From CAJQQY01 sp964564545 (GTDB taxonomy: Bacteria; Bacteroidota; Bacteroidia; Chitinophagales; Saprospiraceae), in contig CAZMBP010000042.1 of NCBI GenBank assembly GCA_964564545.1, positions 1 to 64,000 on the forward strand: a stretch of 64,000 bases of DNA, in the 5' to 3' direction. This document shows, in pieces, positions 36,101 to 44,297 of this stretch. Below the pieces are notes generated by a model. That model worked only from the letters and a program-made list of their open reading frames with translations. It searched no databases and was not told where the DNA came from. The stretch's first letter is position 1, and the number at the start of each line of letters is the position of its first letter. The translations under genes and the position numbers were made by a program.

Positions 36101-36855
36101 TAAAAGTAGGTGATGTAAATGGTACAGCTTCACCTAATAACTTTGCAACAACAGATACTCGAGAGAAGGAAGGTACTGTAATTTTGCATACTGATAATAT
36201 TTTATTAGAAAAAAACAAGGAGACTCGAGTTCCGATTTTTGCAAAAAATCTAGCTGAAATTACTGGTTTTCAATTCACCTTTAACTTTGATCCAAACCAA
36301 CTTGAACTTTTAGATATTGAAAAAAACATATTAGAAAAAGAAAATTTTGGACTTAGATTCCAAGAGGAAGGAGCGATAACTTGTAGCTGGGTTAAGGAAA
36401 ATCAAAATGAAATTTCGTCCCAAACCCCTTTATTTTACTTAGTCTTCAAAGCTAACAACGATTTATTTTTAGAAAACAATTTATGGCTAAGTTCTAAATT
36501 CACCCAAGCAGAAGCATATAATGTAAAAAATAAAATATATGCAATTGATTTCTTATTTGAGAAAAATGATGTAAATTTATCGAGTAATTCGGATGAAGTT
36601 CAACTTTTTCAAAATCAACCGAATCCATTTTCAACATCCACCGAAATAAAATTTTATTTACCCCAACTCACTAGTTTAGAACTTCAGATTTTAGATATTT
36701 CGGGGAAAATCATACACACTTATCATACACAACACCCCGCAGGAATCCATCAAATTGACATAGATCAAAATATTTTTCCTACGCCCGGAGTTTACCTTTA
36801 TAGGTTAATTACTCCCACATTCTCGGCTAGTAGAAAAATGATTTTAATAAATTAA
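33184..36855 (+). CDS. Large secreted HYR/dockerin/cohesin-like protein with T9SS type-A sorting domain
   Basis: A 1,223-residue exported protein with a signal peptide (MYTILFVCLSLNSFS). The body is a series of Cys-containing beta-sandwich domains; at least one HYR-type domain is clear (LGTHPVTYTATDDCGNTASC, about residues 345-370), with similar units before and after it. Residues about 860-930 form a dockerin-type unit (DANRSGSVTALDLALLRSLI). Residues about 1000-1105 resemble a cohesin domain (VPIFAKNLAEITGFQFTFNF). The final 80 residues are a type-A sorting domain (QNQPNPFSTSTEIKFYL...GVYLYRL). A cell-surface scaffold or adhesin role is likely; no enzyme domain is seen. The ATG at 33184 is preferred over an in-frame TTG 18 bases upstream, which does not help the signal peptide. 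Confidence 0.88.
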   Translation: MNTLSPLMYTILFVCLSLNSFSITENNLTNVCSLDCNGQINLSLPETGFAVITPSMMSSASGCPGVIEVHIMDMNGVDIGNTVNCNYVGQTLMVSVVHPASGNSCWGSVLVEDKLKPIINCVDVEVDCNEDTSPANTGIPSISDNCTISSSPTFVDLMETLDCSDPLFKAVIKRTWIVTDDNGNTNSCEQNIFIKKLDIAQVMFPPAITVDCTNPNLDPTNTGIPMVNGIPIGNSCNLMFTKTDGPPFPTCGGGYKFVREWIVIEWCTDEIITGNQTIEITDTTPPIIICPDDLNFSTTSNDCLGNIILPPPTVSDDCSNFTVTVDFNFPQSGNSYFNIPLGTHPVTYTATDDCGNTASCTFNVIIEDLIAPIAICDSPTQVSIGTDGTAQVCAITFDDGSTDNCGIDTFLVRKMSDPDFSDCINFDCSEVGDTIMVVFRVIDESGNYNECMVEVIVDDKLPPSISCPDDLTIECTQLDNTTFTPPTLMDNCGLDSMYFVDDSSGFNTCNLTGIIIREWFAIDLGGLIDSCTQSITVEDNAKPIFTFPENDTISCTQNYDPSISGRPTVMGGCNDLIDVLLDSVRVNIDECEEQLIIKWGFYDNCVDTFLTDTAFQTIFILDQEGPIMLCQDTITSIDINDNCLEFLSFLAVAIDSCSGVDTIINDYNPSFAPEGFSVAGNFPVGETTVTFNAFDNCGNESTCETVVIVEDITPPDIFCPGVIQIQIPPILGMVTIDINDYPDRIFPVENCSNPAPLILDESTLDFGTVVNCTDFPNEFYDDMVSVTATDAAGNSKDCDFIFRYICASNLALAGKIETEQNESVDDVMVKIMSSPDSMMNYSPNGFYLNDDLTMGNNYTIIPSKDINSLNGVTTYDLVLISKHILGTELLDSPYKIIAADANRSGSVTALDLALLRSLILHTIDHFPNNTSWRFIDAHYEFNDPTQPLLENFHESMECLNLTESELGIDFIGVKVGDVNGTASPNNFATTDTREKEGTVILHTDNILLEKNKETRVPIFAKNLAEITGFQFTFNFDPNQLELLDIEKNILEKENFGLRFQEEGAITCSWVKENQNEISSQTPLFYLVFKANNDLFLENNLWLSSKFTQAEAYNVKNKIYAIDFLFEKNDVNLSSNSDEVQLFQNQPNPFSTSTEIKFYLPQLTSLELQILDISGKIIHTYHTQHPAGIHQIDIDQNIFPTPGVYLYRLITPTFSASRKMILIN

Positions 36856-36893
36856 GCACACAGAATTTTAATGAGAAAACGCCTGACGCACTA

Positions 36894-36967
36894 GCACGGC
36901 AAAAATAATTTCAATGTATATTCCAAAAACTGATCGGATGATCAATAACATGAAATTATTGCCGTGC
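36894..36967 (+). terminator. Imperfect hairpin downstream of the HYR/cohesin gene
   Basis: Arms 36894-36913 (gcacggcaaaaataatttca) and 36951-36967 (tgaaattattgccgtgc) pair with a 3-base bulge and are followed on the plus strand by a T-run (gttttttctc). It lies 38 bases after the stop and probably terminates that gene. The loop of 37 bases is long, so this may also be a dispersed repeat. Confidence 0.65.
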
Positions 36968-36992
36968 GTTTTTTCTCAAAACAAAACCTAAT

Positions 36993-37042
36993 AAAATGTA
37001 AAAGCGTTGTTATATGAAAATATAACAACGCTTTTACATTTT
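36993..37042. terminator. Strong bidirectional terminator
   Basis: A perfect 22-bp stem (36993-37014 and 37021-37042) with a 6-base loop (tgaaaa), A-rich on the left and T-rich on the right. It sits between the convergent HYR/cohesin gene and the outer-membrane barrel gene, 17 bases past the stop of the latter on the minus strand. Confidence 0.92.
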
Positions 37043-37059
37043 TGGGATATCATTTTTCT

Positions 37060-37752
37060 CTAAAAATGGAAAATAAGATATATCGAAGAAGGTAATAAAC
37101 TTTGAGTAATTCGATTAACATTTATTTCTGGATCAGTATTAAATTGGGGTAATGTTTCAAAAGTAGTCTCTTGGGTTCTCTCTATATTCAAATAATAAAA
37201 TGCAGCCTCTGTTCCTAACATCAACTTGGGAGTTAAAGAATATTGTACTCCTATAGCCACACCTCCACCAGTACCAATTTCATTATCCACCATCACAACT
37301 TTATCAAATCCTGAATTTGAAATTCTCTCATCAAATGTATTTTTCGCAATGAAATCCGCTCCAAAAGTACCTAGCCATTTTTTTCCAATCGGCACTCGAT
37401 ATTCCAACCCTACTCGCCAATCAAAATTTGATTCTTTCAATATTAATTTATCAGATGTTCCATCAATGAAACTTTCTGACTCATCTAACTTACCTCCAAG
37501 ACCAGCACGCAAAGCAAAATCGTTAAACACAAATTTATACGTCAAAAAATATGGATTCTGATCAATCCCATCCTCATCTGTTTTTAAAAACTGAGTGATG
37601 ATTGAAGTTCCAATTCCAATCTCATTAAAAATTTGTCTCGACTTTTTGGTTTGTTCTTCTGAATTAATCGTGATATTTACCGCCACATCAGATTGTGATT
37701 TTCCAAAAAAAGAAAATGTCATAACAATACAAATACAAATCGTTTTAAGCAT
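37060..37752 (-). CDS. Predicted outer-membrane beta-barrel protein
   Basis: A 230-residue protein with a signal peptide (MLKTICICIVMTFSFFGKSQ) followed by alternating amphipathic strands such as YFLTYKFVFNDFALRAGLGG and WRVGLEYRVPIGKKWLGTFG. It ends in a C-terminal aromatic strand (SIYLIFHF), typical of small outer-membrane barrels inserted by the BAM complex. The ATG at 37752 gives the signal peptide directly; an in-frame TTG 48 bases upstream would add a polar leader and overlap the preceding gene. It is probably co-transcribed with the lipoprotein gene 17 bases upstream. The specific function is unknown. Confidence 0.75.
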   Translation of the reverse strand: MLKTICICIVMTFSFFGKSQSDVAVNITINSEEQTKKSRQIFNEIGIGTSIITQFLKTDEDGIDQNPYFLTYKFVFNDFALRAGLGGKLDESESFIDGTSDKLILKESNFDWRVGLEYRVPIGKKWLGTFGADFIAKNTFDERISNSGFDKVVMVDNEIGTGGGVAIGVQYSLTPKLMLGTEAAFYYLNIERTQETTFETLPQFNTDPEINVNRITQSLLPSSIYLIFHF

Positions 37753-37769
37753 AGTTTTATTTTTGTTTT

Positions 37770-39059
37770 TTAAAAATTGAGTGCACGAATATGTGAGCAA
37801 TAAAAATCACGCGTAAAGATGACAACTTGTATTTCATCGTCTCGATAAAATAAATCTAACGTTGATGTTTCATATCCAAATTCTTTTCGTCCTACAAATT
37901 CAAAATTTGGAATTGAAAATTTATCAATATAACTCCACGAATTATCTGTTACGATGGCATACAAATAAGTTTCTTCCTTGTTGAAAAAGTAGGACGTATA
38001 ATACTCTTCCTCGAGCAAATGTAAATCACTTATTCCGTTCATTGCTGAATCAAACACCTGTCCTCTTGGAGAATTGACATAATAATTCCCTAAAGGAGAA
38101 ACGGTTACATTTCCTCTTGTACTTATTGGTAAAAATGGATTACTTTCATAGTCAGATTCTTCTTTAATTCCATTCTCATCCAATTTGTAATACATCGTAA
38201 AATAATTTCCAACTTCTATTAGTTCGTTATTTTCTTTATGCAAAAATGCTAACCCCCGAGATTCATTATATGAATTAAAAGATCCTAAGGTATCGACAGG
38301 AGTCAAATTTTCTCTTGCCAAAACCAGTATTGGATTACTTGGTTTTCTAACTGAAAGAGCGATCAATCCTTTATTATTTGTAGCAACTGAATAAATTTCT
38401 CCATTGGTGGCATATCTATCTTTTTCCTCTAAAGTACTAGCATTAATAACAACCAATTCATTACCATCAATTGCATAAATTTCATCTCCAAACCCATTAT
38501 TCCCTGCTTGAGCGGTAGCTGTTCTAAATGAAAAATCAACTTCATTATTTTCCTTCAATTCTTTTTCTTCATAGTCATAATGATTTATGTCACGACGTCC
38601 GATATTCACTAAATAAATAGCATTCTTTTCTGGATAATGTAAAGTACTAGCAGCTTCAGCATCTATTGTTTCTGATCTAGGTGTCTCAAATGAAACCACC
38701 TCTGATCTAACATATCGATCTCCGATATCTACAAATAGCTGAAAATAAATAGGTAATCCATTATAATTAGTGACGGATAAAGACCGATTATCCGTTTCCT
38801 GTGAACTAACCACAGTTTTACGGGTATGATTAATTAATTTGGGATCATCATCTCTCCCAAGAAGAAAAGGTGAGTGAACTATATAATACTTTTTAAAAGT
38901 AGAAATATTAGAGGCATTCCATGTACATTGATAAGTTGCATTGACAACATGTTCTACCTGAAAATTAAGTAAAAGCAATGGTGGTTCTTCCTCTTTTTCA
39001 CAAGAAAAAAACAATACACTTACAAAAAACAATAAGGAATAATATTGAGGAACTTTCAT
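37770..39059 (-). CDS. Lipoprotein with predicted beta-propeller fold
   Basis: A 429-residue protein with a lipoprotein signal (LLFFVSVLFFSCEKEEE; Cys about residue 20), followed by acidic residues that in Bacteroidota can direct surface export of lipoproteins. The N-terminal part resembles a fibronectin-III-like strand set, and the rest has the repetitive pattern of a quinoprotein/WD-like propeller (AIYLVNIGRRDINHYDY, GEIYSVATNNKGLIALSV). No enzyme motif is visible. Its stop is 17 bases before the barrel gene, so the two likely form an operon and may act together in the outer membrane. Confidence 0.75.
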   Translation of the reverse strand: MKVPQYYSLLFFVSVLFFSCEKEEEPPLLLLNFQVEHVVNATYQCTWNASNISTFKKYYIVHSPFLLGRDDDPKLINHTRKTVVSSQETDNRSLSVTNYNGLPIYFQLFVDIGDRYVRSEVVSFETPRSETIDAEAASTLHYPEKNAIYLVNIGRRDINHYDYEEKELKENNEVDFSFRTATAQAGNNGFGDEIYAIDGNELVVINASTLEEKDRYATNGEIYSVATNNKGLIALSVRKPSNPILVLARENLTPVDTLGSFNSYNESRGLAFLHKENNELIEVGNYFTMYYKLDENGIKEESDYESNPFLPISTRGNVTVSPLGNYYVNSPRGQVFDSAMNGISDLHLLEEEYYTSYFFNKEETYLYAIVTDNSWSYIDKFSIPNFEFVGRKEFGYETSTLDLFYRDDEIQVVIFTRDFYCSHIRALNF

Positions 39060-39228
39060 CGCTTTATTTTTCTAAAAACAATTTCGTTTTTTTTGTCGAA
39101 AAAAAGAAAAACGATCCTACTTTAAAACCAATTCTTTTATTTAAAAATCAGGAACATACATTTTCCTTTTGTACTTTTAAACTATTAGTCCCAATTTTTA
39201 TTTTTGAAAAAATCAACTAATACCAAAT

Positions 39229-41796
39229 ATGAGAAATATCTTAACCTTCGCATTTCTAGCATTCACTTTCGTTTTTGCTTTTTCCCAAAATAAACCAATC
39301 AATTATTTTTTGCCTGATTGTGAATATGACGCTAAAATTCCAACGCCTGAATCTGTTCTCGGGTACCAAGTTGGAGAATGGCATGCAAGTCATGATCAAA
39401 TAATCATGTACATGCGAGAACTAGCAAAAGCTTCGCCTAGAATCGTAATGGAAGAATATGCTCGAAGCTATGAAAATAGACCTTTGTACCATCTTTACAT
39501 TACCTCGGAAGCTAATCATGCTCGCCTCGATGATATTCAAAAAGAGCATTATAAATTATCTCAACCTGACAAATCTGCTGATGTCGACATTTCAAAAATG
39601 CCCTCAGTAGTTTATCAAGGGTTTAGTATTCATGGAAATGAACCGAGTGGTGGAAATGCAAGTATGTTGGTCGCTTATCATTTAGCAGCTGGAAAATGTG
39701 CTGAGGTAAATGACATTTTAGACAATGTAATTATATTGTTAGATCCAGTTTATAATCCAGATGGATTTCATCGTTTTTCGACTTGGGCCAATTCTCATAA
39801 AAGTAAAAACATGTCTTCCGATCCAAATGATCGAGAGTACAATGAGGTTTTTCCAAGAGGTCGAACGAATCATTATTGGTTTGATTTGAATCGAGATTGG
39901 TTGCTCCTAGCGCATCCTGAAAGTCGTGGTCGAGTAGCAAAATTCCATGAGTGGAAGCCCAATGTTTTGACTGACCACCATGAAATGGCAACGAACCAAA
40001 CTTTCTTTTTTATGCCTGGAATTCAAACTCGAATTCATCCTTTAACTCCTAAAAAAAATCAAGAGTTAACTGCTAAAATTGGAACCTACCACGCCAAAGC
40101 TTTGGACAAAATCGGTTCACTATATTTTACAGAAGAACGCTACGACGATTATTATTATGGCAAAGGTTCAACCTATCCCGATGCAAATGGATGTGTTGGG
40201 ATTTTATTTGAACAAGCGAGTTCGAGAGGTCATGTGCAGGAGACTGATAATGGCGTAATGACTTTTCCATTTACGATTCGGAACCAAGCGACAACTGCGA
40301 TGTCTACGCTCCGTGCAGCTTCAAGTATGCGCGAAGAATTGCTAGGTTACCAACGTGAATTTTATAAAACTGCCATTCAAGAAGCAAAAAAAGATTCTCG
40401 TAAAGGTTTTGTTTTTTCTGAACCAAAAGATAAAAGTCGATTGACTCACTTTGTCAATCTTTTGCAAAAACATGACATACAAATACAAACTTTGCAACAG
40501 AATATTTCTGCTGGCGGAAAACAATTTGACAAAGATCATTCTTACTACGTTCCTCTTGAACAACCTCAATATCGATTAATCAAATCTGTCTTTGATCCTA
40601 TTTTCAAGTTTGATGATAGCTTGTTTTATGATGTTTCTGCCTTCACCCTTCCGATGGCATACAACATTGAATATCAAGAAGTTACAGGCAAAAAAACCTT
40701 AACTGAGGCTATGCCATATTTGGGAAAACCAGAAGGAAAAATTGTAGGTGGAAAAAGTGAATATGCTTATCTTTTTGAGTGGAATGAATATTACGCTCCG
40801 AATGCATTGAATGAATTATTGAGTGAAAATTTGATCGTAAAAGTGGGAACTCAACCATTAAAAATCGAAACTTCAGAAGGCATAAAGTTATTTGATTATG
40901 GAACAATCCTAATTCCAGTAGGCAATAATCAAAGACGAACTTCCAATGAAATTTTTGACCTGGTGAAAAAAGTAGCGAACAAAAACCAATTAAAAATTTA
41001 CGCAGTCAAAACTGGTTTGACTCCAATGGGTAGTGACTTAGGAAGTCGTGATTTTGAAGTTTTAGAAAAACCAGAGGTGCTACTTTTAGTCGGCAACGGA
41101 GTGAATAGTTATGATGCTGGAGAGGTTTGGCATTTGCTCGATCAGCGATATGATATGCCAATTACAAAAATGGATGTGAGTCGATTGAGTCGAGCGGATC
41201 TAAGTCGATATAATGTTATCGTCATGGTTGATGGAAGTTATAATAGTATTTCTAATCAATCTGAAAAGTTAAAAACGTGGGTACGAAAAGGAGGAACTTT
41301 AATCCCTTTTAAGCGAGCAATTCGTTGGGCAAAATCAAAAGGCATTTCCAATGCTACTTTTAAAGATTCTAACGATGATAAGAAAGATAAAAAGCGTAGA
41401 CCTTACGAAAAACAAAGTGCAGATTCTGGAGCGGAAGTAATTGGAAGAGCTATTTTTTCAACGGAATTAGATTTAACTCATCCGTTGGGTTTTGGTTATC
41501 ATAGTTCTAGTTTACCGATTTTCAGACGAGGAACACTTTTCCTTGAGCCTGCAAAAAATCCATATGCAACTCCTTTGGTTTACACTTCTTCTCCCCTTTT
41601 AAGTGGATATATTTCTAAGAAAAATTTAGCAACCATTAGTAATTCTGCTTCCATAGTCGTGAGCGGAATGGGAGGTGGAAAAGTCATCAACATGGCTGAC
41701 AATACTAACTTTCGAGCATTTTGGTATGGTACTAATAAATTATTTGCCAATGCTATTTTCTTTGGAAATATAATTAGTGGAAGTACTGTGGAATAA
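39229..41796 (+). CDS. Secreted M14-family zinc carboxypeptidase
   Basis: An 855-residue exported metallopeptidase. A signal peptide covers residues 1-19. The zinc-binding HxxE is H135/E138 in SIHGNEPSGG, the third ligand is His250 or 251 in LTDHHEM, and substrate-binding NR occurs in WFDLNRDW (221-222). A Glu in GILFEQASSRG (328) is in the right place for the catalytic base. The remaining about 450 residues form an additional domain with a class-I glutamine-amidotransferase-like feel (VIVMVDGSYN, RKGGTLIPF), as in other large bacterial M14 proteins. No T9SS signal is seen, so it is probably periplasmic. Peptide-degrading nutrition is the likely role. Confidence 0.9.
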   Translation: MRNILTFAFLAFTFVFAFSQNKPINYFLPDCEYDAKIPTPESVLGYQVGEWHASHDQIIMYMRELAKASPRIVMEEYARSYENRPLYHLYITSEANHARLDDIQKEHYKLSQPDKSADVDISKMPSVVYQGFSIHGNEPSGGNASMLVAYHLAAGKCAEVNDILDNVIILLDPVYNPDGFHRFSTWANSHKSKNMSSDPNDREYNEVFPRGRTNHYWFDLNRDWLLLAHPESRGRVAKFHEWKPNVLTDHHEMATNQTFFFMPGIQTRIHPLTPKKNQELTAKIGTYHAKALDKIGSLYFTEERYDDYYYGKGSTYPDANGCVGILFEQASSRGHVQETDNGVMTFPFTIRNQATTAMSTLRAASSMREELLGYQREFYKTAIQEAKKDSRKGFVFSEPKDKSRLTHFVNLLQKHDIQIQTLQQNISAGGKQFDKDHSYYVPLEQPQYRLIKSVFDPIFKFDDSLFYDVSAFTLPMAYNIEYQEVTGKKTLTEAMPYLGKPEGKIVGGKSEYAYLFEWNEYYAPNALNELLSENLIVKVGTQPLKIETSEGIKLFDYGTILIPVGNNQRRTSNEIFDLVKKVANKNQLKIYAVKTGLTPMGSDLGSRDFEVLEKPEVLLLVGNGVNSYDAGEVWHLLDQRYDMPITKMDVSRLSRADLSRYNVIVMVDGSYNSISNQSEKLKTWVRKGGTLIPFKRAIRWAKSKGISNATFKDSNDDKKDKKRRPYEKQSADSGAEVIGRAIFSTELDLTHPLGFGYHSSSLPIFRRGTLFLEPAKNPYATPLVYTSSPLLSGYISKKNLATISNSASIVVSGMGGGKVINMADNTNFRAFWYGTNKLFANAIFFGNIISGSTVE

Positions 41797-42143
41797 GAAT
41801 TGAAAAATTTAATTCATAGGAATCACCATCCCGAGATGTCGGGATAGCGATTACCCTAAGCGTGTGTATACTATGTCTTATGTATTTTACCATAAATATG
41901 ATAAAGACAAAACTACAATGTGTGTTTACTTAAAACACATTTTGAATAAAATTCTTTGATACTTAAAGTGAAAATGGTAAATATCTTCACTCAATAGATA
42001 TGTATTTTTCTCTTTGACTCAAGAATGCGTTTAAATTTGACGCAAAATTAAAAAACTAATTTGATTTTTTATAATATGTCAATTAGCAATTAAGTCAAAA
42101 ATTAGACATCTATCAAAAAATGAGACTATTAAACATTTTATAC

Positions 42144-42212
42144 CACACAAAGTTCGCTAAGAACACAATGGACTGATTATCAACTCTTTGTGTCTTTAAT
42201 GAACTTAGCGTG
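42144..42212. repeat. Imperfect inverted repeat of Bacteroidota intergenic type
   Basis: Arms 42144-42171 and 42185-42212 (28 bases each) pair at about 20 positions without gaps. The arms contain gttcgctaagaacacaa- and gtctttaatgaacttagcg-like words, which resemble short intergenic repeats often seen in Bacteroidota (recalled, not searched). The arms have accumulated mismatches. Confidence 0.45.
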
Positions 42213-42237
42213 ACGCATTTGTATGAGTCTCCACAAA

Positions 42238-42273
42238 AAATGGCTACTCTGAAATAATTCAGAATAGCCATTT
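42238..42273 (-). terminator. Terminator of the 546-residue secreted protein gene
   Basis: A 16-bp stem with one mismatch (42238-42253 and 42258-42273) and a 4-base loop (ataa); on the minus strand it is followed by a T-run (attttttgtgg). It lies 33 bases past the stop at 42306. Confidence 0.88.
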
Positions 42274-42305
42274 AAATAAAGTAAACTACTTGTAGTTAAA
42301 GTATA

Positions 42306-43946
42306 TTATTCACACAACTCAGAGTAAATTCTTGCCGCTTTAATCAAATCATCTTTGTTCTTTTTAAGACCGCCTTCTGCACACATATCTTTCAGGTCAG
42401 CACAATCTTCGAAGTATTTTGCCAATCCTTTTTTCCATAATAAAAATTGAGTATCCTCTAAAGACAATGGAAAATCATCTGATTTTTTTTGGAAAGCGAA
42501 CTCTGATTTCTCTTCTCCTAAAGCACCAGAAGAAGGGTAATATTTATACAATTTAATTTTTTCAGAGTCATAAACTACTTCCAAAATATGCATTGCAGAT
42601 TCTCCTTTTCCTTTAGCCGATGGATTAAATCTAGTTTTAACAAACTTACGCTCTCCCATAGTAAACTCAGAAACTTCTTCAGAAGTTAAATCATACTCGA
42701 TCATTTTTCCATCTTCTTCCGCCATGAATTTAGTATTTCCTTTATCTCCAAAAACCATCTCATCCACTCCTTTTGCTTGCATCACAGAACCTTTTATTTC
42801 TTTGTCTCCCATCTTTAATACTGCAGCTACCGTATTATTATCAGATTCTAATTCTTCTTTGATTTCTTCAAATTCTTTTACTTTAGCAGGAGCTTTAGCA
42901 CCTGAAAGATCACGAACATAAAACATAGTATTGATTCCATGGAAATCCATTTTCTTCTGAGTAGCTTCAATATCTTTCAAAAGGAGTTTTGATTTTCGAT
43001 CTTTTCCTTCTGACTTCTGTACCTTTTTAGCATATTTCTCCGCACCTTCCAAGTCTCCTAAGAAATAACTTACCAATGCATAGTTATAGTTAGCTGCTCT
43101 GTAAACTCTTTTTGCTTTTTTGTCAGAAGGCTTAATTTCTCCTGTCTTTTTCCAAAAATCTAAAGCTGGTTGAAGTTTCGTTTTTACAGCTTCTGCTTTT
43201 TCAGCCGTGATTCCTTTTTTAAGTGTTCCAAAAGTTTCTTTTGTCAATTCAAAATACTTGTCGAAATTTTTCGCTGTATCATGTTTTTTCAAAAAGTAAA
43301 GGTTTCTCCAATCTTGGTAATGAGCATAATCATACTTTTGTCGAGCAGTACTACGTGCAGCATTAACTACATCATTCACGAGAGATTTTGCAAATTTTTT
43401 CCGAAGGCTATTAACTTGAGCTGTATAATTTTTACTTCGATCAGAAGATTTTGAATATTTTCTTGTCGCTAATGTTTGGCTCAAAGGTGAATTTCCTTCT
43501 GCTAAAACATTTCCGTCAGGATCAACAATTTTGTAGCTACCATTCCCTTCAAATGGAATCTCATACCAGTATTGATATGTTGTTGTTTCTTTTCCTGTTT
43601 TTTTATCTTTCTTCTTTGAAGAAGAAGATTTTGATTCCGCTCGACCTGTTCTTACATAACCTGTATAAACAGAAACTCTAAGGTGACCATAATCTTTTCC
43701 AGAACCGCTTAATCTTTTGAAGCCATCCATGTTGATAGATTTCGATAATTTTTGAGCACTCAATCCTGCTTTAGATATGGCATTTCCATAAACTTTTACA
43801 GAGTACGTTGTGAAATCATCCGCTAATTTATCAGTAGGGAGATTTACATAATGAAATTGTACTTTTTTGTCTTTGATTTTTTGTCCATTGCTTTGGAAGG
43901 CAAGTGATAAAAATAAAACTGTGATAATTAGACTTAATGTCTTCAT
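42306..43946 (-). CDS. Secreted hypothetical protein with tetratricopeptide-like centre
   Basis: The product of 546 residues is not assigned to a named family. It has a signal peptide (MKTLSLIITVLFLSLAFQ...NGQ), an N-terminal domain of about 190 residues with a Ser/Lys-rich insertion (residues about 105-120), and a central helical part with TPR character (ANYNYALVSYFLGDLEGAEK). The C-terminal domain contains the repeated theme MGDKEIKGSVM / VVYDSEKIKLYKYYPSSG. The last 40 residues carry three Cys. It is a single-gene unit with its own terminator. An envelope-stress or binding role is possible but unproven. Confidence 0.7.
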   Translation of the reverse strand: MKTLSLIITVLFLSLAFQSNGQKIKDKKVQFHYVNLPTDKLADDFTTYSVKVYGNAISKAGLSAQKLSKSINMDGFKRLSGSGKDYGHLRVSVYTGYVRTGRAESKSSSSKKKDKKTGKETTTYQYWYEIPFEGNGSYKIVDPDGNVLAEGNSPLSQTLATRKYSKSSDRSKNYTAQVNSLRKKFAKSLVNDVVNAARSTARQKYDYAHYQDWRNLYFLKKHDTAKNFDKYFELTKETFGTLKKGITAEKAEAVKTKLQPALDFWKKTGEIKPSDKKAKRVYRAANYNYALVSYFLGDLEGAEKYAKKVQKSEGKDRKSKLLLKDIEATQKKMDFHGINTMFYVRDLSGAKAPAKVKEFEEIKEELESDNNTVAAVLKMGDKEIKGSVMQAKGVDEMVFGDKGNTKFMAEEDGKMIEYDLTSEEVSEFTMGERKFVKTRFNPSAKGKGESAMHILEVVYDSEKIKLYKYYPSSGALGEEKSEFAFQKKSDDFPLSLEDTQFLLWKKGLAKYFEDCADLKDMCAEGGLKKNKDDLIKAARIYSELCE

Positions 43947-44297
43947 ACTATAAATATTTAGTTATTAAAATTGATTTTTATGATAAAACTATGTTCTTAA
44001 TTTTTTTTTAGGCATGGGATGTCTCTGAGTAAAAAACTCATTTTAGATAGATCATATTAATTTTATAAGGTAAATAAGGTATTTAGGAAGGTATGACAGA
44101 ATCTAAGGAAAGGTAAAGGTAAGAATATGGTTTTTTTTCAAAAAAATTTTAAATACATATTTCTGAAATATATTAAGTAAAAAGTGGATAGTCATTAATT
44201 TGTTGATAGAAAATCATCACTTAAGATTTCTTCTAAAATACAAAAGTCTGATAACCTATTGATTATCAGACTTTTGTATTTCACTATAGTGTACGAC
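43947..44297. other. Intergenic region between two minus-strand genes
   Basis: This 351-base AT-rich gap must contain the promoter of the 546-residue protein gene, but no TTTG/TAnnTTTG pair was found. The only strong signal is the terminator hairpin at 44236-44281 for the FG-GAP lipoprotein gene. Confidence 0.45.
44236..44281 (-). terminator. Terminator of the FG-GAP/UnbV lipoprotein gene
   Basis: A perfect 19-bp stem (aaatacaaaagtctgataa and its complement, 44236-44254 and 44263-44281) with an 8-base loop, 16 bases past the stop at 44298 on the minus strand. The 3' arm ends in a T-rich run. Confidence 0.92.

Larger units (their letters stand above)
41797..42305. other. Intergenic region between convergent genes
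   Basis: This 509-base gap has a short GC-richer hairpin (atcccgagatgtcgggat, about 41829-41846), the imperfect inverted repeat at 42144-42212 and the terminator at 42238-42273. The rest is AT-rich with no coding frame or RNA gene recognised. Confidence 0.5.
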
